Of a stretch of DNA of 35,938 nucleotides, positions 9,086-20,172 are shown piece by piece. The position numbers and the translations under genes were made by a program. The stretch comes from Chloroflexota bacterium (lineage in GTDB: Bacteria; Chloroflexota; Limnocylindria; Limnocylindrales; CSP1-4). Each line of letters starts with the position of its first letter. Position 1 is the first letter of the stretch. The notes below the pieces were generated by a model that had not been told where the DNA came from, searched no databases, and saw only the letters and a list, made by a program, of their open reading frames with translations. The DNA lies in NCBI GenBank assembly GCA_025358515.1, contig JANYJG010000216.1, forward strand, positions 1 to 35,938, given 5' to 3'.

Positions 9086-10450
9086 GTGAGCCTGCGGTGG
9101 CGGATCGCGATTGGATTTGCGCTGGTCGCACTGGCCACGGCGGCGATCATCGCCCTGGCGACCCCGCCCATCGTCAGCCAGGGTTTCTCCGACCTCGAGG
9201 GTGACCACGAAACGACGCCTGTCGGCGCATCGATCGCGACGGCCGCATCCAACGACGACACGGGCGACGGGGCCCAGGCCACTGTGGCTCCCTGGGTGAC
9301 TCTCCGGGCGGCTCCCGCGGTGACTCCCGCGCTGACTCCCCGGGCGGCTCCCGCGGTGACTCCCGCGGTGACTCCCGCGGTAACTCCCGGGATGGCCGCC
9401 GCCGCGACCACCACTCCAGGCCAGGCCCAAGAGAACACGATCGTGCGCCTTCTGCTGGCCGCTGTCGTAGCCGCCGCCGGCGCCTCGTTGCTCGGGTTGT
9501 TTGCCGCGGGACGACTGGTCAGGCCGCTCACCCGCCTGGAAGCGGCTGCCTCGGCCGTGGCCCGCGGCGACTTGAGCCGTCGATCCGGGTTGGCCGATCG
9601 TAGCGACGAGTTCGGGCAGCTGGGCCGTACGTTCGACACGATGGCCGGCGAGTTGCAACGCGGGGACGAGACGCGACGTCGCTTCTTCCAGGATGCGGCC
9701 CACGAACTCAAAACGCCGCTGGCGGTCATCGAGGCCACGTCCAGCGCCATCCTGGACGGGGTCTACTCGCCGGAGCAGCGCCACATTCTCACGATCCGGG
9801 ATCAATCTCGGGTTCTGGCCCGGATCGTGGACGACCTGCGAACCATCACCCTGGCCGAAGGTGGACATCTGCCCCTGGAACGGCGGCCGCTGGAAGTTCG
9901 AGCCGTGCTCGACTCCATCGCCACCGGCTTCGAGGCCCGAGCTGCCGCGGGCTCAGTTCAGCTGGCCGTGGATTGTCCGACTGGGCTTATCGCGGAGGCG
10001 GATCAGGATCGGCTGCGCCAGATGGTCGGCGCCCTGGTCGACAATGCCCTGCGGCACACGCCTGCAGGCGGTTCGGTGCACCTGGTGGCGGCTGCACGTC
10101 CGCCCTCGGGCCGGCAGGGCGGGTCCGGGACGACGGCAACGACGCCGTCGGAGACACCCCAGCCGGTGGGGACGCCGACGCCGGTGGGGACGCAGCAATC
10201 GGTGATCAGGATCTGCGTCGAGGACACCGGCCCGGGCATCTCCCCCGAGTCACTGTCGCGCATTTTCGAGCGGTTCTTCCAGGCCGACCAGTCACGCAGC
10301 CGTGGCACCGGCACGAGCGGGCTGGGCCTGTCCATCGTGCGGGCCCTGGCGGAAGCTCACGGCGGGCGCGCCGGCGCGGAGAACCGCCCCGAAGGCGGCG
10401 CGAGCCTTTGGATCGACCTGCCGACCATCGCTGGGCCGCTTGGCGGCTAA
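9086..10450 (+). CDS. Sensor histidine kinase (HAMP-HisKA-HATPase_c)
   Basis: Two TM segments, HAMP (GRLVRPLTRLEAAASAVARGDL), H-box FFQDAAHELKTPLAVIE, N-box VDNALRHT, EDTGPGISPE, GTSGLGLSIVRALAEAHGG. Confidence 0.95.
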   Translation: MSLRWRIAIGFALVALATAAIIALATPPIVSQGFSDLEGDHETTPVGASIATAASNDDTGDGAQATVAPWVTLRAAPAVTPALTPRAAPAVTPAVTPAVTPGMAAAATTTPGQAQENTIVRLLLAAVVAAAGASLLGLFAAGRLVRPLTRLEAAASAVARGDLSRRSGLADRSDEFGQLGRTFDTMAGELQRGDETRRRFFQDAAHELKTPLAVIEATSSAILDGVYSPEQRHILTIRDQSRVLARIVDDLRTITLAEGGHLPLERRPLEVRAVLDSIATGFEARAAAGSVQLAVDCPTGLIAEADQDRLRQMVGALVDNALRHTPAGGSVHLVAAARPPSGRQGGSGTTATTPSETPQPVGTPTPVGTQQSVIRICVEDTGPGISPESLSRIFERFFQADQSRSRGTGTSGLGLSIVRALAEAHGGRAGAENRPEGGASLWIDLPTIAGPLGG

Positions 10451-10485
10451 CTCCTGAATGCCGCCGCGCTGCGGGACGGCAGTGG

Positions 10486-10525
10486 AATCAGAAAGAGCCG
10501 GCCACAATGCCGGCTCTTTCTGATT
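10486..10525. terminator. Bidirectional intrinsic terminator between convergent histidine kinase and eno
   Basis: AATCAGAAAGAGCCGGC-CACAAT-GCCGGCTCTTTCTGATT: perfect 17-bp stem with A-rich/T-rich arms. Confidence 0.9.
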
Positions 10526-10537
10526 TGCGAGGAACCG

Positions 10538-13074
<2,537 letters not shown>

Positions 13075-13089
13075 TACCTCAGGCAGCGG

Positions 13090-13142
13090 GCGACCGGCCG
13101 GGAGGCCGGTCGCCTTGACGAAAAGGCCTGACGACCTTTTCG
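13090..13142. promoter_or_regulatory. Two tandem hairpins in the gap-pgk intergenic region
   Basis: GCGACCGGCC-GGGA-GGCCGGTCGC (13090-13113) and CGAAAAGG-N8-CCTTTTCG (13119-13142). Confidence 0.55.
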
Positions 13143-13169
13143 CCTTCTGACTATCTAGCGGCGCTCTGG

Positions 13170-14183
13170 TTAGAGGCGCTCGGCGATGAACTTGGTCAGG
13201 TCGGCGACGCGGCAGCTGTAGCCCCATTCGTTGTCGTACCAGGCCAGGACCTTGACGAACTTGCCCGTGCCGCCGACCACCATCGTCAGCGCGGAGTCGA
13301 CTATCGCAGAGCGAGAGTCGGCCTTGAAGTCCATCGAGACGAGCGGCTCGTCACTGACGCCGAGGATGCCCTGGAGCGGGCCCACGCCGGCCTTCCGGAA
13401 CGCGTCGTTGATGGCCTCGGCGGTAGTCTCGTCGCGTAGCTCGACTGCGAAGTCGACGATGCTCACCGTCGGGGTCGGGACGCGCAGGCTGAAGCCGTCG
13501 ACCTTGCCCTTGAGTGCCGGTATAACGAGCGCCAGAGCGCGAGCGGCGCCCGTGGTTGTCGGGATCATATTCAGGCCGGCGGAGCGAGCCCGGCGCGGAT
13601 CCTTGTGGGCAACGTCCAGGATCTTCTGGTCGTTGGTGTAGCTGTGGATCGTGTTCATGAGGCCCCGTTCGATACCGAACGTATCGTTCAGGACCATGGC
13701 GACCGGGGCCAGGCAATTGGTCGTGCAGCTGGCATTGCTGATGATCACGTGCTTGGCCGAGTCGTACGTGGCCTCATTCACGCCGAGAACGATCGTAACG
13801 TCCTCGCCCTTGGCCGGGGCGCTGATGAGGACCTTCTTGGCGCCGGCGACGATGTGCGCGCGGGCCTTGTCGGCCTCGGTGAAGCGGCCCGTGGACTCGA
13901 TGACGATGTCGACGCCCAGGTCCTTCCAGGGGAGCTGGGTCGGATCCGCGATCTGGAGAACCCTAACGGCCTTACCGTTGATGACGATCGAATCGGCGGT
14001 ATGGGTAACCGTGCCGTGGAAGTTGCCGTAGGTCGAGTCGTGCGCGAAGAGGAGCGCGTTTGTCGGGACGTCCACGAGGTCGTTGACTGCGACGACTTCG
14101 AGCTCGGGGGAGCGCTCGAGGATGGCCTTGAGCGACTGCCGGCCGATTCGACCGAAGCCGTTGATTCCAACGCGAACTGCCAT
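13170..14183 (-). CDS. gap: Glyceraldehyde-3-phosphate dehydrogenase
   Basis: [22 protein letters not shown]...[20 protein letters not shown]...[15 protein letters not shown]. Confidence 0.98.
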   Translation of the reverse strand: MAVRVGINGFGRIGRQSLKAILERSPELEVVAVNDLVDVPTNALLFAHDSTYGNFHGTVTHTADSIVINGKAVRVLQIADPTQLPWKDLGVDIVIESTGRFTEADKARAHIVAGAKKVLISAPAKGEDVTIVLGVNEATYDSAKHVIISNASCTTNCLAPVAMVLNDTFGIERGLMNTIHSYTNDQKILDVAHKDPRRARSAGLNMIPTTTGAARALALVIPALKGKVDGFSLRVPTPTVSIVDFAVELRDETTAEAINDAFRKAGVGPLQGILGVSDEPLVSMDFKADSRSAIVDSALTMVVGGTGKFVKVLAWYDNEWGYSCRVADLTKFIAERL

Positions 14184-14218
14184 GTCTTTTCCTCCAGGAG
14201 AGAGTTGCCGCGCTCGGG

Positions 14219-15247
14219 TCAACCGTTTGGCGCGGGGATGTGGGTTGCCCGACCGCCGCGCCAGGCTGGATCACCGAGACGCGCGATCACGAGAGGGTGG
14301 CCGCCGGCCAGACCGACATCCGCACCGAGTTCGGCGCGGACTATCTGGACGCGGCTGCGAGGTGTTCGGAATGCGGTTCTGGCGACCTCCGCCCGAGCCG
14401 GGCCGAGTAATCGCTCGCCTTGAGCGTCCGCGATCGCACCGCCGACCACGATCCGGGTTGGGTTCAGGGCGTCGACGAAACCGACGCAGGCCACTGCAAA
14501 AGCGCGCCTACCGCGCTCGATGATTTCGTGGCAAGCCTCGTCGCCAGCGTCTTCGCCTTCCGCGACATCCCTTGCCTCGATCTTGGCGAGGCCCTTCTGG
14601 GTGGCACGGTCGGCCAGGAATGGACTGCGGCCGTCCGTTACCGCCTGGCGAGCGGTCCGCGCCATCGCGGCGCCGCCGACGAAAGCTTCGAGGTGGCCAA
14701 CGGCACCGCAGCCACACAACCCCTCCATGGAGACGGGCGTATGGCCGAGTTCACCGGCCGTTCCGTCGGGGCCGTGCAGGATGCGCCCGTCGTACACGAT
14801 TGCGCCACCAACGCCGGTTGAGACCGTGATGTAGATGAAGTCGGCGCACTCCCGAGCCGCCCCGAACGCCATTTCGCCCAGCGCCGCCACATTCGTGTCC
14901 CTGTCGAGGAATGCCGGCAGACCCAGCGCGGCGGCGAGTTCCGCAGCGATGGGGATATTGACGAACTCCGGCCCCATGTTGGGGGTCTGGAGGACCATGC
15001 CGTGCCACTGGTCAACTGGACCGGGACTCGAGATCCCGACACCGACTATCGCATCCCGCACATCGGGGGGGGCCTGGTCGCGCGCCGACCGCAGCGCATC
15101 GGCGCAGGCTCGCAGAATGGCCTCCGGGCCGTTGGAGATTGGGGTCTTGCCGTTGGCGCGAGCTATGCGGGCACCATCGTCCACGACGACGGCGGCTCGG
15201 ATCTGCGTGCCTCCGACGTCGAGGGCGAGTACTGGTCGTGCTGACAG
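14219..15247 (-). CDS. ROK family sugar kinase (glucokinase-like); start uncertain (CTG at 15247 proposed)
   Basis: Upstream extension of the track ORF gives [28 protein letters not shown] (phosphate-binding DVGGT). Also [62 protein letters not shown]. Confidence 0.88.
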   Translation of the reverse strand: MSARPVLALDVGGTQIRAAVVVDDGARIARANGKTPISNGPEAILRACADALRSARDQAPPDVRDAIVGVGISSPGPVDQWHGMVLQTPNMGPEFVNIPIAAELAAALGLPAFLDRDTNVAALGEMAFGAARECADFIYITVSTGVGGAIVYDGRILHGPDGTAGELGHTPVSMEGLCGCGAVGHLEAFVGGAAMARTARQAVTDGRSPFLADRATQKGLAKIEARDVAEGEDAGDEACHEIIERGRRAFAVACVGFVDALNPTRIVVGGAIADAQGERLLGPARAEVARTAFRTPRSRVQIVRAELGADVGLAGGHPLVIARLGDPAWRGGRATHIPAPNG

Positions 15248-15440
15248 GGGAAACCTCGCCGGTTGGGGTGTTTGGTGGAGATGCTGGTCAATTCTAGCAA
15301 AGCCAATTGACGGTCCAGCGGGCCGGTCGGCCCGTTAGACACGTCCTCCCCGCCCGGGTGGGTCGTGACGGCATTCACTCCCAACCGCAGGATGCCGACT
15401 GAATTGGCCCGTCGGGCCCAGCTTTTGGTCCCGAAGACGC

Positions 15441-15468
15441 CGCGGCCCCCGCCGAAGCGGGGGTCGCG
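15441..15468 (-). terminator. GC-rich hairpin downstream of the DUF5679-like gene
   Basis: CGCGGCCCCCGC-CGAA-GCGGGGGTCGCG, 12-bp stem with one G-U; no long T tract. Confidence 0.5.
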
Positions 15469-15492
15469 ATGACCTGATCCTTGTGCGAGCGG

Positions 15493-15633
15493 TCAGGCGC
15501 CGATACGAAAGACCTTGCCGCCGCACTCCGGGCAAGTGCCCTGCGTCGCCGGCTTACCGTTCTTCATGGTGACCTTCACGGCGTCCTTGATCTCGACCTT
15601 CTTCTTGTCCTTGACGCAGTAACCCTCGACCAT
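15493..15633 (-). CDS. Small zinc-ribbon-like protein, DUF5679 family
   Basis: Manual translation: MVEGYCVKDKKKVEIKDAVKVTMKNGKPATQGTCPECGGKVFRIGA (46 aa), GGAGG RBS 8 nt upstream of ATG. Below the ORF-track length cut-off. Confidence 0.8.
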   Translation of the reverse strand: MVEGYCVKDKKKVEIKDAVKVTMKNGKPATQGTCPECGGKVFRIGA

Positions 15634-16143
15634 TGTTCTAGCCTCCCAGTGCTGTAGAGGGGCGCCTCGACCCCGGACATAGGGCTCACGCCGACGCAGG
15701 CAAAGTCGCCTGGCGGCGGAAATACCAAGCCTGCTTCGCTCGGTTGGTTTCGGCTAATGCCGAACTTCGAACGATCTCGGCGTGCGCCCAGCGTTCCACC
15801 TCACGTGCCGCATGAGTTCCAGGTGTCAGCCTTGGCCTCCGTTCGGATCGAGCCGTGAAGCCCGATTCCGGATTGAAGCCCTGGACAAACGGGGCGAACC
15901 CTGGCGACTCCTGCAAGCCTGGGGTGGGATGAGATACCCCGAACGAATCGCCGGGGCCGAGTCCACATTGGTGCTGCCGGGTTTCCTGAAGGAGCACGCG
16001 GAGGACCGCGTTCGGCAAGACCTCGTTCCTCGTAACTGGTGCTCAATGCTGGGCACCTAGCCGGAGCATAGACGGCGCCAAACTGGAGCGTCAAGCCCGA
16101 GGACGCCGGGAGCACAAGGCGAACTCGACCGCGGACCGCCCTG

Positions 16144-19100
16144 TCAGCCTTCTTCAGGGCCATTTGGGCCAGCCGGCGAGGTGGCCGGAGGTGGAATTGG
16201 CTCCATCTCCAGGTGACCCTGTCTCGACGCGCGGCGCACGGACCGCAGTCGACTGAGAGCCGCAGCGGCGCATCGCTGCACCGGACGAGCTTCGGCTCCA
16301 CCGTGAATCGGAGGGGCTCCGGACTCGACGCGGACGCGCTTGCGGGTGGCAAGAACGCTCCCGCCAATCATCAGAAGCAGCACCAGGACGATCCCGCCGA
16401 TCGCTAACGCGGGCCAGAGCGTGGGCACGCCCAGTCCCCCAGCCTGACCCAGCTGGAAACCCGCGGCGCCGTCGATCGCGTTGTTGCCCCGCGAGCCTGG
16501 GGCTCCTGAGCTTGACGCGTCGGATCTCCCCGCGCTGCCGGGAATCATTGCCGGGCCGAGCCCGAATCCTAAGCCGCCGGACGAAACAGCCGCGGCACCG
16601 AGTTCCAACCCTGGCGAGCCACCCAGGGAAACGATTCGCTCCGGATCCACAATGACGGTCAGTCCCAGTGCTCCGGTCGCAACCTCGCCCGTAATCTCAA
16701 GGGCATCACCGGGTTCGAGGATCGCCAGGGACTCCGCGGCGGCCGCGCCGCTCAAGATCACGCTGCCGGTCCCGTCGTCGAGGACCGCCGTCTCGCCATC
16801 CGTCTCAGTCACAAGGCCCGAGACGACCACGACCAGCCCGATACTGCCGGAGAGATCCCCGATTTTGAGGTGAGGGATTGCTGCACCGGTCGCGGCACCG
16901 GTCGCATTAGCTAGGTTGGATCTGCCCGCATCCTGGGACCGTACAACGCCGTCTGCGGCTCCGCCCGGGACCGGTGAGGACACGCGAACGTCCAGTGAGT
17001 TGCGCGGCAGGAGCTGGAACACAGAATTGTCCGACGTTGACCGACGCACGATGCCGGCAACGATCGCCAAACCACCCTTGACCATCCGAGTGGCGGGCAC
17101 TCCACTGGCGGGTTCGCCGAGAACGATCACACGCCGCCCGTCCACGAGAAGTTCCGCCCTCCACCGTGCCCCGGCCCGAGTCAGTCGGTCGATCCGGCCG
17201 CAGACCTGGACGAGGCGCCATTCGTTCGCCGGACCGAGGGCAGCAGCCGTCCGCACCGGTGGAACCGTCCCCACGTCGCCGAGCAATTCCACTTGCGACG
17301 CCACGACCTTGGGACCAAGGTGCCACGTTCCAACCGTCCCGACCACGCGAACTCGCGAGCCGACGCGAGGCCGCACCGAATCATCGGGCAGTATTACGGC
17401 CACCGCCGCGGTCCCGTCATCGACGACGATCGTCGGACCGTCTACGTCAAGCAGGCCCGCCTGGGCCGTCACCGTCGCCGCTACGTCCACCTTGGCGTTG
17501 CGAGTCGAGATCGCCGAGGCGAGATCCCGGTGAATTGGGGCCGGGGCCGTTGCTTTGGGCGTGGGACTCGGAGACGAGCCGCTCGCCGAGGGCGGGGTGG
17601 AACCGCTCGCCGAGGGCGGGGTGGAACCGCTCGCCGAGGGCGGGGTGGAACCGCTCGCCGAGGGCGGGGTGGAACCGCTCGCCGAGGGCGGAGTGGACGT
17701 CTCAGTCGACAGGTCGGACCGATTGCGCAACCACAGCCGGTAGCCGTCCAACCGCCCGAGCCCTGTCGAACGTTGGCCAACGATCCCGGTCAGGTCGACG
17801 ACCGCGCCGCGGATCGCATCGGCCCGCGACAGGCCCGTCGCTGGATCCGCAAGCACTCGCACGATGGACTTCCCGTCGCCGACGGTCATCGTCAGCCGAC
17901 CAGCCTCCACGCTGACGGAGTCAACGGTGCCGCTTACCCGGACGAGCGATCCCTCGGTTGACTCGCCGATGGCGCTGAGGGAAATACGGGCGGATGGAGC
18001 CGGCATGCCCTCATCGCCCAGGACGGTCCAGTCCAATTCGCGGACTTCGAGTTGACCGTAGGGGGCCGCCAGCTCGCCGACCACCTCGAAGGAACGACCG
18101 AGAGCCAGGCCGTCCAGCGGCGCAGCCAGCCTAACGAAGATCCCGGCCGACGAATCCGCAATCGCGAGTAGAACGTCCGAGCCCAGGACGCCGGGGCAGG
18201 CTGCGATGGCGCCGGCTACTCGGACATGAGTCCCGATCAAGAGGCTTCGCGCCGCAGCTATCGAAACCAGGTCGACTTCTGGATCGGTTGGCGATGGCCT
18301 GACCGACGGACCGGCGGTGGGCGAAGGGGAAGGCCGGACCGACGCACCGGCGGTAGGCGAAGGGGAGGGCCGGGCCGACGCACCGGCGGTGGGCGGGGCC
18401 GATGGCCGGGCCGACGGATCGGACGGCGCCGGTGAGGGACCTGCGTCGACGACCACACGGCCCGGCTCGGTCGCATCCAGCCGGTAGCCCGCCGACGACG
18501 CCGACGTATGCTGGCCGATCGGGCCGGTGACCTGCAATCGCATTCCCCGCACCGGAGCGATCGTTCCAAGAGCATTGGGAGTGACAACGACCCGTAGCGG
18601 TCCGCTGCCATCGTCGAGCCAGAGTCCGATTCCATCGGCGAGCGAATCGGGCGCCGCAGCGACAACGCCGTTGGTCGCGACTAGCAATCCTTCGTCGCCC
18701 TCGCAGACCGCCCCGGTCGCCCGATCGGCAGGTGCCGGAATAGTCCCGGCCCCAAGCGTGACGACATCGCCGGAATCGGCGCGGACGGTCCGCTGGCCGT
18801 ACCGATCGTCGATGGTGCCAGCCACTCGAACCATCGTTCCGGCGGCCAATGGGGTGGACATCGATACGGACAGGTAAACTGCGATGCCTCCGCTGGCATC
18901 CTGGACGAAACCGCCATGCGCGCTCTCCAGCGACCCAAGGGACGCCGTCAGCACGCCCTCGATGGTCACGTGGCTCCCGTCCACGGCTGCCCGTGCCAGG
19001 GCGATCGTCGTTGACCCCGGCCCGGTGGTGGCGACCGGGGGCGACGCGGATGCGGGCGCGGAGGCCGTTGGATCGAGGGACGGAATCAGCGTGGGCCCCG

Positions 19101-19935
19101 GAGGCCCGGAGGCCTCGCCGGTCTGGGTCGGACCCGGAGTCGGCTGGTTGAGGGTCGTGCTCGGTTGGGCCGTGGGCGCAGTCGGCACGGTCGGCGCGAT
19201 AGTTCCTCCGGAGGTCGCGGTCGAGGTGCCTGTCGGGCTGGCCGCGTTAGTCTGGCTGGGGCTCGCACCGGGCGCAGTCGCGCTGAAGGTTGCGCTGGCC
19301 GAAGGTCCCGTGGTGCCGGTCGGAGCCGATGAAAGCGACTGCGGCAGGGGGTTGGCCTGAACCGACCAGTCCGCTCGGCTGTCGTTGGTATCCCGCCCGT
19401 TGCCCTCGGCACCGCCGGGCTGGCGCTCAATGCTGGAGCCGGCCGGCGGAGCCGGAACCGGCAGCCCCTCGAGGAAGGAGTTGTTGGCACTGCCCCAACT
19501 GACGGCGTCCAGTACTGTTCCGCTTGGCGTCTCCAGAACGAGGCTGCCTCCGCCCGCCGCGAGCCCCCCCGTGTACGTGGCGTCGGCGAGTGGTCCATAC
19601 ATGCCCAAGACGTTCGCCACGAGCAGGTGCTGCCCCGGTTCGAGCGACAACGGCGACGCGAGCGTCACCTTCCGCGTCACTGTCGCCCCGGAAGCCGAGA
19701 CATACAGCAACTCGCAACCGCCGGCGTCCACAGGCACTGGGCCGGCGTTGTAGAGCTCGACATATTCGTCCGACGCCGAGACGCCGCCGGTTATGACCTC
19801 CGCCAGAACGAGGGCGGAGGACGTGGGCCATGGGTCAGGACTCACCCCAAAGCCCGGCGATGCGTTAGCGGACACCGCCGCCAGCGCGACAAGGATCGAA
19901 ACGGACGCCGCGAAGATCCCGCGGGGAGCACGCAT
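16144..19935 (-). CDS. Large secreted, C-terminally membrane-anchored protein with lamin-tail domain and multiple OB-fold-like repeats
   Basis: Signal peptide MRAPRGIFAASVSILVALAAVSANA; LTD-like VLAEVITGGVSASDEYVELYNAGPVPVDAGGCELLY...GSANNSFLEG; repeated V.GT(I/V)..R.G...... modules; Ser/Thr/Pro linkers; C-terminal TM LWPALAIGGIVLVLLLMIGGSVLATRKR. Confidence 0.8.
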   Translation of the reverse strand: MRAPRGIFAASVSILVALAAVSANASPGFGVSPDPWPTSSALVLAEVITGGVSASDEYVELYNAGPVPVDAGGCELLYVSASGATVTRKVTLASPLSLEPGQHLLVANVLGMYGPLADATYTGGLAAGGGSLVLETPSGTVLDAVSWGSANNSFLEGLPVPAPPAGSSIERQPGGAEGNGRDTNDSRADWSVQANPLPQSLSSAPTGTTGPSASATFSATAPGASPSQTNAASPTGTSTATSGGTIAPTVPTAPTAQPSTTLNQPTPGPTQTGEASGPPGPTLIPSLDPTASAPASASPPVATTGPGSTTIALARAAVDGSHVTIEGVLTASLGSLESAHGGFVQDASGGIAVYLSVSMSTPLAAGTMVRVAGTIDDRYGQRTVRADSGDVVTLGAGTIPAPADRATGAVCEGDEGLLVATNGVVAAAPDSLADGIGLWLDDGSGPLRVVVTPNALGTIAPVRGMRLQVTGPIGQHTSASSAGYRLDATEPGRVVVDAGPSPAPSDPSARPSAPPTAGASARPSPSPTAGASVRPSPSPTAGPSVRPSPTDPEVDLVSIAAARSLLIGTHVRVAGAIAACPGVLGSDVLLAIADSSAGIFVRLAAPLDGLALGRSFEVVGELAAPYGQLEVRELDWTVLGDEGMPAPSARISLSAIGESTEGSLVRVSGTVDSVSVEAGRLTMTVGDGKSIVRVLADPATGLSRADAIRGAVVDLTGIVGQRSTGLGRLDGYRLWLRNRSDLSTETSTPPSASGSTPPSASGSTPPSASGSTPPSASGSTPPSASGSSPSPTPKATAPAPIHRDLASAISTRNAKVDVAATVTAQAGLLDVDGPTIVVDDGTAAVAVILPDDSVRPRVGSRVRVVGTVGTWHLGPKVVASQVELLGDVGTVPPVRTAAALGPANEWRLVQVCGRIDRLTRAGARWRAELLVDGRRVIVLGEPASGVPATRMVKGGLAIVAGIVRRSTSDNSVFQLLPRNSLDVRVSSPVPGGAADGVVRSQDAGRSNLANATGAATGAAIPHLKIGDLSGSIGLVVVVSGLVTETDGETAVLDDGTGSVILSGAAAAESLAILEPGDALEITGEVATGALGLTVIVDPERIVSLGGSPGLELGAAAVSSGGLGFGLGPAMIPGSAGRSDASSSGAPGSRGNNAIDGAAGFQLGQAGGLGVPTLWPALAIGGIVLVLLLMIGGSVLATRKRVRVESGAPPIHGGAEARPVQRCAAAALSRLRSVRRASRQGHLEMEPIPPPATSPAGPNGPEEG
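17581..17700 (-). repeat. 24-bp tandem repeat, ~5 copies, encoding (GSTPPSAS)n linker
   Basis: gctcgccgagggcggggtggaacc starting at 17581, 17605, 17629 and 17653, with a diverged copy at 17677. Confidence 0.95.
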
Positions 19936-20172
19936 AAGACACCTCGAGTAGCCTCTCCGGCGGGAATGGCACTCCGGTTTGTACACCCGCCCGCTTCGGT
20001 GCGGCTTATCTGGCGCTTATCGGCCGCTTGCCGGCGGCAGCGCGCAGGCATGTCGAACACCCGGCCGGTAAGAGACCGCTCCATGGACTACCATTCCGAC
20101 CGCGCCCCTTGCTGCGCCAGGTGCGGTTAGTGCCTGCTTGTTCGAGACCGTAGCTCTGCCGAGGAGACACAA

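Noticed and set aside
8099-9868. 589-aa - strand ORF with SHRGSHRGSRPGS repeats
   Set aside because: Antisense to the response regulator and histidine kinase; the repeats mirror the TP repeat on +.
17581-17700. CRISPR-like array
   Set aside because: 24-bp units are contiguous without spacers and encode an in-frame GSTPPSAS linker; this is a coding minisatellite.
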